Part shown: positions 1-8,033 of the stretch, one piece after another
Position numbering within the stretch: the stretch's first letter is position 1
Layout of the letters: every line of letters starts with the position of its first letter
Assembly (NCBI GenBank): GCA_017656265.1
Contig: JACDOD010000003.1
Coordinates: forward strand, 204,818-268,817
Direction: 5' to 3'
From: Bacillaceae bacterium
Lineage (GTDB): Bacteria; Bacillota; Bacilli; Bacillales; Alkalibacillaceae
DNA length: 64,000 nt
Program-made: the position numbers and the translations under genes
Notes under the pieces: model-generated
The model's database searches: none
What the model saw: only the letters and a program-made list of their open reading frames with translations
Told to the model about the DNA's origin: nothing

Positions 1-2
1 AA

Positions 3-872
3 AAGGGAAGAATAATTGAAAAATTGATTAAACATAACATCGCTGTCTATGCCGCCCACACGAATCTTGATATAGCTGAAGGGGGTGTCAACGACTTATT
101 AATGGATGAATTAGGAATTAAGGAGCGGGAAATATTAATCGAAATCGATTCGGAAGAACTGGTAAAACTGGTTGTGTTTGTTCCGGAAACCCATCAGGAT
201 GAAGTCCGGGAAGCACTCGGAGAAAGCGGAGCCGGTCATATTGGCATGTATTCCCACTGCACGTTTCAGACGAAGGGGCAGGGAACCTTTAAACCTCTGG
301 AGGGAACCAATCCATTCATTGGAAAGCAGGGCGAACTCGAAAAGGTATCCGAGGTGAGAATGGAAACCATTGTACCGGTAACCCGATTGGGCAAAGTATT
401 AAAAGCTATGGAGGAATCCCATCCTTATGAAGAGGTTGCCTATGATTTATATCCATTAAAAAATAAAGGGAAAACATATGGTTTAGGACGTTTGGGACGT
501 CTGGAAAATCCCATGACTCTAAAAGAATTTGCTGACTATGCTAAAAAAGCCTTTGATGTTACCGGTTTAAGAGTAATAGGAGATTTATCGAAGAACGTTC
601 AAACCGTTGCAGTGATTGGAGGCGACGGAAATAAGTTTATTTCACAGGCAAGAAGAAGAGGAGTCGACGTACTGATTACTGGGGATCTCTATTATCATAC
701 AGCCCATGATGCGCTTGGAATGGGATTAAGTGTCATCGATCCTGGACATCACGTTGAAAAAGTGATGAAAAAGGGGGTACAAACGTATCTTTCTAAGCAG
801 TTAGCCAAACACGGTTTTGATACAGAAGTTTTTTCATCAGAGGCGAATACAGATCCTTTTCAATTTTTATAG
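3..872 (+). CDS. yqfO: Nif3-like protein YqfO, 3' part (5' end outside window)
   Basis: Nif3/DUF34 family protein, annotated elsewhere as GTP cyclohydrolase 1 type 2-like; the physiological role is unsettled. The reading frame is open back to the window edge, so the TTG at 24 is not the true start; 289 residues are visible against about 370 in the family. The segment AAHTNLD is a family metal-site motif. It is followed by the inserted PII/CutA1-like domain (about VVFVPETH to YDLYP) found in YqfO-type members, then the second Nif3 half with GDLYYHTAHDA and a DPGHHVE metal motif near the C terminus. A terminator hairpin follows directly. Confidence 0.9.
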   Translation, partial: KGRIIEKLIKHNIAVYAAHTNLDIAEGGVNDLLMDELGIKEREILIEIDSEELVKLVVFVPETHQDEVREALGESGAGHIGMYSHCTFQTKGQGTFKPLEGTNPFIGKQGELEKVSEVRMETIVPVTRLGKVLKAMEESHPYEEVAYDLYPLKNKGKTYGLGRLGRLENPMTLKEFADYAKKAFDVTGLRVIGDLSKNVQTVAVIGGDGNKFISQARRRGVDVLITGDLYYHTAHDALGMGLSVIDPGHHVEKVMKKGVQTYLSKQLAKHGFDTEVFSSEANTDPFQFL

Positions 873-884
873 AACGGTCACATT

Positions 885-920
885 CATGCTGGTAAAAACG
901 TACCGGCATGGATTTTTTTT
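885..920 (+). terminator. Rho-independent terminator after yqfO
   Basis: The stem CATGCTGGT / ACCGGCATG (with a G·T pair) at 885–910 is followed by an eight-T run. It separates the conserved yqfO from the accessory block downstream. Confidence 0.85.
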
Positions 921-929
921 AGATAGCTG

Positions 930-974
930 TTGACCTTATTGGTCAATGACAGTATAATTGACTAAACTGGTCAA
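930..974 (+). promoter_or_regulatory. Sigma-A promoter overlapped by two TetR-type operator palindromes
   Basis: TTGACC (930–935) and TATAAT (953–958) are 17 nt apart, a near-consensus promoter. The palindrome TTGACC-TTATT-GGTCAA at 930–946 covers the -35, and a second copy TTGACT-AAACT-GGTCAA at 958–974 starts at the end of the -10. The copies lie 28 bp apart. They sit directly upstream of a TetR-family gene, so autorepression of the exporter operon is likely; the assignment is inferred from position. Confidence 0.8.
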
Positions 975-1024
975 TGATATTCATAACATCAATCGATCCT
1001 AGATGAAAGGAGGGAACCCAGGTT

Positions 1025-1636
1025 TTGAATGAAAAATTTTTCAGCCTTGATCAGGAGAAACAGGAACGAATCATTAACGCAGCACTGAAAGAGTTTGGGC
1101 AGAAAGGTTTTCAAAAGGCTTCGACTAATGAAATAGTCAAAGAAGCCGGGATTTCAAAAGGATTACTATTCCATTATTTCAACAACAAAAAAGGTTTGTA
1201 TCTATTTTTATTTGATTATGCGGTGGATAGGCTTGTGGAACGAATCTTTAGCAATGAGAATCAGCTTATGGAAGATGTGTTTGAACGTTTTTTGCAAATA
1301 ACCATACAAAAACTGCATTTGTTTAAGAAGCATCCGGATTTGCTAGACTTTTTAATGACTGCAATGGACGACGAAACCATTCAATATGACTTGAAAAATA
1401 GAGAAATGCTGGAGCAGGCTTATCAGCGGGTTTTTGCAGGAATTGATTACAGTCGATTTAAATCGGGAATTGATATTGAGAAAGCCTTGAAGGTGATTTT
1501 TTGGACATTTCAGGGCTTTGGGGAAGAGGAGCAGGAGAATCTCAAACAATTAGGTATCCAGCATTATGATATAAATCGAGTAAAAACCAGAATGGAGGAT
1601 TATATCCAATTATTGCGCCAGTTGTTTTATGAATGA
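1025..1636 (+). CDS. TetR/AcrR-family transcriptional repressor
   Basis: 203 residues. The N-terminal helix-turn-helix is typical of TetR proteins: INAALKEFGQKGFQKAS, then NEIVKEAGISKGLLFHYF and NKKGLY at about residues 16–60. The C-terminal ligand-binding part is divergent and no ligand can be named. The start is TTG with AAAGGAGGG about 10 nt upstream. It is the first gene of a four-gene operon with an ABC ATPase and two permeases, and two palindromic operators lie over its promoter, so it probably represses its own exporter. Confidence 0.88.
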   Translation: MNEKFFSLDQEKQERIINAALKEFGQKGFQKASTNEIVKEAGISKGLLFHYFNNKKGLYLFLFDYAVDRLVERIFSNENQLMEDVFERFLQITIQKLHLFKKHPDLLDFLMTAMDDETIQYDLKNREMLEQAYQRVFAGIDYSRFKSGIDIEKALKVIFWTFQGFGEEEQENLKQLGIQHYDINRVKTRMEDYIQLLRQLFYE

Positions 1637-1695
1637 ACGCCATCAGTTTATGATTCAGACGGAGCCAAAAGTTTAAATGTGATGGAGGGATTGAA

Positions 1696-2598
1696 ATGAA
1701 TGTGATTGAAATTAACGGGTTAACTAAACATTATGGAAAAGCCAGGGGAATTGAAGATGTCACTTTTTCTGTTAAAGAGGGAGAAATTTTTGGATTTATT
1801 GGACCGAATGGTGCAGGTAAGTCAACTACGATTCGTACCTTATTATCCCTGATTTATCCGACAGGTGGAAGTGCGACCATTTTGGGCATGGATATGATTA
1901 AGGATGCTCCGGAAATTAAAAAGCAGGTAGGCTATCTGCCGTCTGAAGTGTTTTATTACGACAATATGAAGGTGATTGATCTTCTAAATTACTCTGCTTC
2001 CTTTTATAAAAAGGATTGCAGCAGCCGAATCAAAGAATTAGCAGAGCGCCTTGATCTGGACCTAAATAAAAAAATAGAAGATTTGTCATTTGGAAATAAG
2101 AAAAAAGTAGGTATTGTACAGGGACTGCTCCATAGTCCGAAATTAATTATTCTTGATGAACCCACTAGTGGACTGGACCCTTTAATGCAGCAGACATTTT
2201 TTGACCTCCTTAAAGAAGAGAATGAAAAAGGTGTTACGATTTTATTCTCTTCTCACATCCTAAGTGAAGTTCAGAAGCTATGTGACCGGGTAGCTATTAT
2301 TAAGGATGGAAAAATCGTGAAAGTAGAAAAGATCAGTACACTCAGGGAAAACAACTATAAAAAATTTCATATTGAAACGAAGACTCCGGCTGATCAAGAA
2401 ATGTTTAATTTTGAAGGAATTAAAGATCTGGAAATGGAAGGTAACTCTATTCGCTTTTTGTTTAAAGGGGATCTTAATCCCATCATGGGAAGAATAGCCG
2501 AGCTTGATATTGGAAATGTGTGGATTGAGGAACCGGACTTAGAGGAAATTTTCATGCATTATTATGAAAAGGAGGATCAGGGACGTGAACATGTATAG
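1696..2598 (+). CDS. ABC transporter ATP-binding protein (ABC-2 exporter)
   Basis: 300-residue nucleotide-binding subunit. Walker A GPNGAGKST lies near residue 38; a degenerate signature LSFGNKKKVG comes before Walker B LIILDEP and the switch-region SSHILSE. The C-terminal extension is typical of DrrA/CcmA-type exporters. The ATG has GGAGGG about 8 nt upstream. The 3' end overlaps the next gene by 14 bp, so the two are translationally coupled. It powers the two ABC-2 permeases that follow. The substrate is unknown; drug or peptide export is the usual role. Confidence 0.9.
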   Translation: MNVIEINGLTKHYGKARGIEDVTFSVKEGEIFGFIGPNGAGKSTTIRTLLSLIYPTGGSATILGMDMIKDAPEIKKQVGYLPSEVFYYDNMKVIDLLNYSASFYKKDCSSRIKELAERLDLDLNKKIEDLSFGNKKKVGIVQGLLHSPKLIILDEPTSGLDPLMQQTFFDLLKEENEKGVTILFSSHILSEVQKLCDRVAIIKDGKIVKVEKISTLRENNYKKFHIETKTPADQEMFNFEGIKDLEMEGNSIRFLFKGDLNPIMGRIAELDIGNVWIEEPDLEEIFMHYYEKEDQGREHV

Positions 2599-3382
2599 AC
2601 ATGAGTTTAAGAATGTATTAAAATCAACTCTTATTTGGACACTGTCCATTATGGCTATTACGATTTTTTTCTTTTCCATGTATCCTACCTTTTCTGAAGA
2701 AGCAGAAAGTTTGAAAAGAATGCTAGAAGGATTCCCGGATGCGCTGCTGCAGGCTCTGAACTTTAATATTACAGCTTTTACATCCATTCTCGGATTTTAT
2801 TCTTATATTTTTGTTTATATCTCCCTGGCAGGTGCCATTCAGGCTATGGTTCTTGGTACAGGGATTGCTTCAAGAGAGATCAGGGAAAAAACAGCTGATT
2901 TCCTGCTGACTAAACCTGTGACCCGTCAATCCATTATGACTTCAAAGCTTTTAGCTGCTTTTACCGCCATTATCATTACCAATGCAGGCTATCTATCGAC
3001 CGCTTACCTGATGGCAGTTATTGTTGAAACTGAAGGTTTCAGCCAGGGGATATTTTTCATGATTTCATTGTCGTTATTTTTTATTCAGCTGATCTTTTTG
3101 TCTGTTGGCGTTATTACTGCCGTACTGATTTCCAGATTGAAGGCCGTGCTTCCTGTTTCACTGGGGACGGTTTTTGCCTTTTTCGTTATCAATATGTTTT
3201 CCAAAAGTATCGGTGATGAAAAAATGGGTTATTTTACCCCGTTCCACTATTTTGATTCCATGTATATTTTGCAGCATGAGACCTATAATCCTTCTAATAT
3301 GATTTTAGCGTTTGTACTGGTCGTTTTGCTGATCATCAGCAGTTATGTCGTCTATACAAAAAAAGATATTCATACAATCTAA
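2585..3382 (+). CDS. ABC-2 type permease, first copy
   Basis: About 265 residues with six predicted membrane segments; the first is near residues 16–36. The motif EIREKTADFLLTKPVTR after the second membrane segment is the cytosolic coupling loop also seen in the next gene. GTG at 2585 is preferred because AAGGAGGA lies 8 nt upstream; the ATG at 2591 is possible. It overlaps the ATPase gene by 14 bp and is 13 nt from the second permease, consistent with a heterodimeric exporter. Confidence 0.85.
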   Translation: MNMYRHEFKNVLKSTLIWTLSIMAITIFFFSMYPTFSEEAESLKRMLEGFPDALLQALNFNITAFTSILGFYSYIFVYISLAGAIQAMVLGTGIASREIREKTADFLLTKPVTRQSIMTSKLLAAFTAIIITNAGYLSTAYLMAVIVETEGFSQGIFFMISLSLFFIQLIFLSVGVITAVLISRLKAVLPVSLGTVFAFFVINMFSKSIGDEKMGYFTPFHYFDSMYILQHETYNPSNMILAFVLVVLLIISSYVVYTKKDIHTI

Positions 3383-3395
3383 AGGAGGGGGAAAT

Positions 3396-4193
3396 ATGAA
3401 CATCTTTCTGCAGGAATTGAAAGCCTATCGAAAATCACTAACGATCTGGATCATAGGGGTTCTTGTCATGGTGTTTTCCGGGATGTCAAAATATGCTGGA
3501 ATGGAGGGGGCGGGCCAGTCTTTGAATGAGCTGATGAATAATATGCCTGGAGTACTGAAAGCGATGCTGGGAATCCAATCCCTGGATGTTTCCAGTCCCC
3601 TCGGGTTTTATGGAGTTTTGTTCACTTATCTTGTAATCATGCTCACCGTACATGCTGTTATGATAGGATCCACCATATTGTCAAAGGAAGAACGGGACAA
3701 AACAGCCGAGTTTTTGATGACGAAACCAGTCACAAGGCCTTTTATTATAACATCTAAATTGTTTGCTGCAGCTGTGCAAGTGACGATATTAACGATCGTC
3801 AGCTTTGTTTCATCATTGGCCGCCGTTTATTATTTTGCAGGGGAAGGAGAATTTTTTCGGGAAATACTGATTTTTTCCCTTGGACTTTGGATGCTCCAGG
3901 TTTTGTTTTTAACGATTGGAAGCGGAATAGCTGCCATGAAAAAAAATCCTAAAAAAGCACCTGCATTATCGGCAGCCATTTTACTATTCACTTTTTTTAT
4001 TTCTATTATGGCTGATATGACCGAAAACCTCCAACCCCTCAAATATATCACTCCATTTCAATATGTTACAGCGGATATGGTGATCAACGGGAATGGAATT
4101 GACGGGATTTATATTTTTCTGACATGTATACTGGTTTCTGTTTTCATATGGGTGACGTATGACCGTTATCGAAAACGGGATTTATATGTATAG
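3396..4193 (+). CDS. ABC-2 type permease, second copy
   Basis: 265 residues, six predicted membrane segments. It shares the loop KTAEFLMTKPVTRPFI with the preceding permease, so the two genes are ancient tandem duplicates. The ATG at 3396 follows AAAGGAGGGGG at ideal spacing. It is the last gene of the TetR-controlled operon and is followed by a strong hairpin. Confidence 0.85.
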   Translation: MNIFLQELKAYRKSLTIWIIGVLVMVFSGMSKYAGMEGAGQSLNELMNNMPGVLKAMLGIQSLDVSSPLGFYGVLFTYLVIMLTVHAVMIGSTILSKEERDKTAEFLMTKPVTRPFIITSKLFAAAVQVTILTIVSFVSSLAAVYYFAGEGEFFREILIFSLGLWMLQVLFLTIGSGIAAMKKNPKKAPALSAAILLFTFFISIMADMTENLQPLKYITPFQYVTADMVINGNGIDGIYIFLTCILVSVFIWVTYDRYRKRDLYV

Positions 4194-4208
4194 GTGATAA
4201 AACAGGAA

Positions 4209-4254
4209 AGGGCTGGCTTCTCCTTCGATCTTTTCGGAAAAAGGAGCCAGCCCT
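4209..4254 (+). terminator. Long hairpin after the ABC operon
   Basis: AGGGCTGGCT and CTCCTT pair with AAGGAG and CAGCCCT, giving a long, slightly bulged stem. The following tract is only weakly T-rich (ATGTATGATTTT), so this is a probable terminator. Confidence 0.65.
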
Positions 4255-4315
4255 ATGTATGATTTTAGGAAGATAATTTCGAAACAGGAATTGACTCAGA
4301 CTAATAATTCAATTA

Positions 4316-4346
4316 ATATCTAATTAGATATATATCTAAATAGAGG
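4316..4346 (+). promoter_or_regulatory. AT-rich palindromic operator upstream of the ArsR-type gene
   Basis: The sequence AATTAGATATATATCTAAAT contains a perfect TAGATATATATCTA palindrome, directly upstream of the regulator's ribosome-binding site. The same sequence occurs in inverted orientation at 5031–5055, upstream of the MFS gene. Confidence 0.75.
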
Positions 4347-4356
4347 AGTGGTCGGT

Positions 4357-4938
4357 TTGATTCAATTAAGTCGTCTGGTTTCTTTTCATAAAGCTTTAAG
4401 TGATCCCAACCGAATCAGGATAGTGGCATTATTGAAGGACGGTCCTCTGCATGGGCAGGCCCTTGCCAGTAAACTGCATCTGAAGCCCCCGACAGTCACT
4501 CATCATGCAAAAAAATTAAAAGATGCAGGGATCATTGTTGAGCGGAGAAATAAGAATACTATTTATTTTCATTTAAATGAAAAATCATTAGCTTTACTAG
4601 CAAACGGGATTTTACAGTTGGGAGGTGATCAAATGGCAAATAAACTAGAGGTAAGGGATGAGGAGAAACTGTCCATCATTAAAAATTTTACAACGGTGGA
4701 TGGGAAGCTTAAGCAAATCCCTGCTCAGCAAAAAAAGAAAATTATTATACTGGCCTATTACATTCGGGGACTGGATCATGGGAAAAAGTATCAGGAAAAA
4801 GAGATCAATGAGTATATCAAGCAATTCCATGAGGATTTTGCGACTATCAGAAGAGAATGGGTCATGCATCACTATATGTATCGGCAGGATAATGTATATG
4901 AGTTGAATCCAAAAGAAATGTGGCCTCTGGTCTTTTAA
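4357..4938 (+). CDS. ArsR-like winged-helix regulator with C-terminal DUF2087 domain
   Basis: About 193 residues. Residues 1–85 form a winged helix: KALSDPNRIRIVALLKDGPL, then LASKLHLKPPTVTHHAKKLKDAG and a YFHLNEKSL wing. The C-terminal part (KQIPAQQKKKIIILAYYIRG … YQEKEINEYIKQFHEDF … RREWVMHHYMYR) matches DUF2087 by pattern. TTG at 4357 is chosen because GAGGAG lies 8 nt upstream; the GTG at 4348 is too close. The shared operator suggests it controls itself and the downstream MFS transporter. No arsenic-type cysteine pair is present, so the signal is unknown. Confidence 0.85.
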   Translation: MIQLSRLVSFHKALSDPNRIRIVALLKDGPLHGQALASKLHLKPPTVTHHAKKLKDAGIIVERRNKNTIYFHLNEKSLALLANGILQLGGDQMANKLEVRDEEKLSIIKNFTTVDGKLKQIPAQQKKKIIILAYYIRGLDHGKKYQEKEINEYIKQFHEDFATIRREWVMHHYMYRQDNVYELNPKEMWPLVF

Positions 4939-5030
4939 CCGGTCCATATGAGGAAGTGCTCTGAAAAGGTGAAGAGAAAAATGCTCTGCCTTTTCAGAGA
5001 ACCCGGCCGCAATCATATTTTTTTACCTAT

Positions 5031-5055
5031 CTATTTAGATATATATCTAATTATA
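5031..5055 (+). promoter_or_regulatory. Second copy of the ArsR-type operator, inverted, upstream of the MFS gene
   Basis: It contains the TAGATATATATCTA palindrome, and its flanks are the reverse complement of the site at 4316–4346. The placement upstream of the transporter supports direct control by the regulator encoded between the two sites. Confidence 0.7.
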
Positions 5056-5081
5056 CAAACATGAAATTAGGTGTATTAGAA

Positions 5082-6326
5082 ATGGTTGGCGTTCTAAAAA
5101 AGGAGAAAAATTATAACTGGCTATTTTTTTCAGGTCTGGTTAACGGAGTTGGTGATCGGTTCAGTCAGGTAGCAGTTTTAACGATGCTGCTAGAACTGAC
5201 GGGGTCTGGTCTGGCTGTTGGGGCGGCTCTTTCAATACGTATTTTTCCTTATTTATTTTTTTCATTTGCCGGTGGAGTCATGTCAGAACGTTTGTCCAGA
5301 AAGAAGATGATGGTCATCACAGATGTGATGCGAGTTCCCTTGGCACTATCTTTATTATTGGTCAATGAGCCGGAACATATCTGGATTATCTATGTGGTGC
5401 TGTTTTTCCTGGCTGTGGGTGAGGCTGTTTATGAACCGGTACGTAAATCCTTTATTTATGAAATTTTGCATGATCGTAAACATGTGGCAAGGGTTAACGT
5501 CATGGAACAGAGCATGCTTGGCTTTGTATTGGTTTTCGGCTCTGTTTTTGGCGGGGTCTTTTCTTATTTGATGGGGCCAAAGGTCGTCTTCATCATCAAT
5601 GGGGTATCATTTTTAATGGCAACGTTATTATTACTCAATATAACCGATGACAGACGACCGACATTGAAACCAAAGCATATTAAAGTATCTGTACGGGAAG
5701 AGTTGAAGCTCGTCAAAAAAGCGTTTCATCAAAATCCCGTTCTAAGAAATATTTTATTACTCGAATTAACCGTTCCATTTGCCAGCGGCCTGTTTAATGT
5801 CCTTATTAGTATCTATGCCATACAAGTTTTTCATGGAGAAGATCTGGGAGTGGGGCTATTTTATGGGGCTCTTGGGCTCGGACTGATATTAAACTCATTC
5901 GTTTCTTTTCATCGTTATCAGAATCTGTATACATTAGCTCTGGTAGCTCTCATATTTGAGGGACTCATGCAGATACTAGTTTCTCAGTCATTCTCCATCT
6001 GGATGGCCGTGGTCTTATTAACGGGTGTTTCCTTTTTTGGGGGGATTGGAAATTCTATCTTTGATACATTGTTAATGAAGCTGACACCTGCTGACCATCA
6101 GGGAGCTGTATTTGGTGTTACATCGATGGTTTCCAATGTCATCATCAGTCTTTCTATGTTTGCAGGGGGAGTATGGCTTGAATGGATCGACCCAAGACAT
6201 CTGGGATTGATAGCTGGATCCCTATTCATTGTATTTGCCATCATTTTTCTGGTATCCCAAAAGAAAATGATCACGAGGCAGGGACATATAGAAATGAACG
6301 GTGAACAAGATAAACTAATGGGATAA
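5082..6326 (+). CDS. MFS transporter (macrolide-efflux-like)
   Basis: About 414 residues with 10–12 predicted membrane segments. The N-terminal LFFSGLVNGVGDRFSQVA and the loop motif GGVMSERLSRKK (A-motif-like) fit the MefA/DHA3-type MFS group. ATG 5082 is preferred because TTAGGTG lies about 9 nt upstream; the ATG at 5061 has no visible ribosome-binding site. It shares an operator sequence with the preceding regulator. The substrate is not determinable. Confidence 0.85.
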   Translation: MVGVLKKEKNYNWLFFSGLVNGVGDRFSQVAVLTMLLELTGSGLAVGAALSIRIFPYLFFSFAGGVMSERLSRKKMMVITDVMRVPLALSLLLVNEPEHIWIIYVVLFFLAVGEAVYEPVRKSFIYEILHDRKHVARVNVMEQSMLGFVLVFGSVFGGVFSYLMGPKVVFIINGVSFLMATLLLLNITDDRRPTLKPKHIKVSVREELKLVKKAFHQNPVLRNILLLELTVPFASGLFNVLISIYAIQVFHGEDLGVGLFYGALGLGLILNSFVSFHRYQNLYTLALVALIFEGLMQILVSQSFSIWMAVVLLTGVSFFGGIGNSIFDTLLMKLTPADHQGAVFGVTSMVSNVIISLSMFAGGVWLEWIDPRHLGLIAGSLFIVFAIIFLVSQKKMITRQGHIEMNGEQDKLMG

Positions 6327-6446
6327 AGATACATTGGCAAAGTCAACATGCGTGAGAATCCTTCAGGGACACAGCAAAGAACATTCTTTCACTTATAGTG
6401 ATGTGCATTGTCTGTCATACAGGTTATGAGTACTTTACTTGTACGT

Positions 6447-6700
6447 TTTTTTGGCCTTTACAGTTCTTATGAAGGCCATTTTCTTTGTTCTGTACTGTTG
6501 TTTTGGCGTTCATGGCTCCTATGAAGACCATTTCCTCCGTTTTTTCCTTTTGTTTTGGCGTTCATAGCGCCTATGAAGACCATTTCCTCCGTTTCCTCTT
6601 TTTGTTTTGGCGTTCATAGCTGCCATGAAGACCATTTCCTCCGATTTATCCCGCTGTTTTGGCGTTCATAGCTCTTATGAAGGCCATTTTCTCCGTTCCT
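6447..6700. repeat. Five tandem 52-bp repeats, each with a hairpin
   Basis: Palindromic cores start at 6453, 6505, 6557, 6609 and 6661, spaced exactly 52 bp. Each core is 25 nt and pairs a GGCGTTCATAG-like arm with CTATGAAGACC; the first copy pairs GGCCTT with AAGGCC. Cores are followed by ATTTCCTCCGTT and a variable pyrimidine-rich stretch of about 12 nt, then TTTTGTTTT. The array fills the gap between the MFS gene and the ispH terminator. No convincing gene lies in 6327–6914. Confidence 0.85.
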
Positions 6701-6870
6701 TCAGTACGAGCCGAAAATACCAGAGACAGAGGGATGAGCTGACTGAGGAAGCCCAAGACCGAGCCCACAGAAAGCGAAACATGTTAAAGAAATAAAAATA
6801 TCCGAACGCATTCAGATGTCGATTGAATATAGTTCGGATATTTTTTACTTTTTGCACTTTTGCCCCAGCC
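6700..6870 (+). repeat. Dispersed repeat (GGCTGGGACA family), left end missing, with embedded terminator
   Basis: It contains ACGAGCCGAAAAT, GGGATGAG and GAAAGCG blocks shared with 29653–29848. A hairpin AATATCCGAAC … GTTCGGATATT with T-run (6797–6846) follows, then the right end TTTTGCCCCAGCC. The hairpin works in both directions and terminates ispH transcription from the minus strand. Confidence 0.75.
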
Positions 6871-6914
6871 TCGATTTTTACAATAAAAGCCCTAAATTGA
6901 GCGCCAGGCACTGT

Positions 6915-7868
6915 TTAGTTTTTCTTTGCTTTTACTTTCGGCAGAATTTTTTTTCGTTCAACGGTAGATTTTCGCTTCCAGGTATCCGGGTTTTCAGGAT
7001 CGTATTGCTCAATAAAACGAATGACCTCTTTCGTAATCGGTGTTGGTGTTGAAGCTCCAGCTGTAACGGCTACTTTGTTAACTCCTTTCAGCCATTCCAG
7101 CTGAATTTCCGTTACATCAGCAATTCGATAAGCTTTGGTTCCTGCAATTTCTTCAGATACCTGGGCCAGGCGGTTGGAATTATTGCTGCGGGGATCGCCC
7201 ACAACCAGGGTTAAATCAGCATCCTTCGCCTGTTCCGCCACAGCTTCCTGCCGTACCTGAGTAGCCATGCAAATTTCTTTCACCATCTCCGTTTGGGGGT
7301 ACTTTTCCTTTACTTTTTGCATCACATCATACACATCCCATTGACTCATGGTCGTCTGGTTGGTCACCAAAATTTTTTCATGATCTGGATTTACAGTCAG
7401 ACTGTCAACATCTTCCTCCGTCTGGACCAGATGGACATGATCCGGGGCAACACCAATGGCTCCTTCTGGTTCAGGATGACCTTTTTTGCCGATGTAGATA
7501 ATTTCATATCCGTCCTTAGCTTTTTCTCTGATCAAATCATGGGTTTTGGTTACATCGGGACAGGTCGCATCTAAGACGGTGAGCCCCTTATCTCTGGCTC
7601 GCTGTTTCACTTCTGGTGATACACCATGAGCCGTAAAGATGACAGTTCCCTGATTTATTTCTTCAAGCAACTCCAGTCTGCTTTTTCCATCGAGGGTAAT
7701 AATTCCTTCTTCTTTAAAGGCTTCTGTAACATGACTATTATGAACAATCATGCCAAGAATATAAATAGGTCTTGGCAAATTGGGATCTTTTGCTGCATTT
7801 TTCGCAATGACCATCGCATCCACGACACCATAGCAGTATCCCCGTGGCGCAATTTTAATAACTTCCAT
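6915..7868 (-). CDS. ispH: 4-hydroxy-3-methylbut-2-enyl diphosphate reductase (IspH)
   Basis: Last step of the MEP isoprenoid pathway, converting HMBPP to IPP and DMAPP with a [4Fe-4S] cluster. The three cluster cysteines are visible: Cys12 (RGYCYGV), Cys103 (ATCPDV) and Cys200 (EICMATQ). His43, His81 (TAHGV) and the GHPEPEG loop near residue 130 are substrate-site features. 317 residues, normal length. The ATG at 7868 is chosen over the upstream in-frame start because AGGAGGACCTGAAT precedes it. Its MEP-pathway partner ispG lies 4.5 kb downstream. Confidence 0.97.
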   Translation of the reverse strand: MEVIKIAPRGYCYGVVDAMVIAKNAAKDPNLPRPIYILGMIVHNSHVTEAFKEEGIITLDGKSRLELLEEINQGTVIFTAHGVSPEVKQRARDKGLTVLDATCPDVTKTHDLIREKAKDGYEIIYIGKKGHPEPEGAIGVAPDHVHLVQTEEDVDSLTVNPDHEKILVTNQTTMSQWDVYDVMQKVKEKYPQTEMVKEICMATQVRQEAVAEQAKDADLTLVVGDPRSNNSNRLAQVSEEIAGTKAYRIADVTEIQLEWLKGVNKVAVTAGASTPTPITKEVIRFIEQYDPENPDTWKRKSTVERKKILPKVKAKKN

Positions 7869-8033
7869 ATTCAGGTCCTCCTCTGACGTATTTACCCATA
7901 GCCACACTTTAAAAAGTTTACTGGTTATATTATAAAGGTTAAGGAGATATTAGACAAAAAATTTCATAAAGTAGCGTTATCATCCAGACTTTACTATAAT
8001 GAAAATGCATGTTGATAAAAGGAGACATGAGCT

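Noticed and set aside
6447..6700. CRISPR array
   Set aside because: Period is constant, but the intervening stretches are partly conserved and pyrimidine-rich instead of unique spacers, and no cas gene is nearby.
6607..6795. 62-codon ORF across the tandem repeats
   Set aside because: It is made of repeat sequence and the dispersed element, has no ribosome-binding site and no protein-like pattern.
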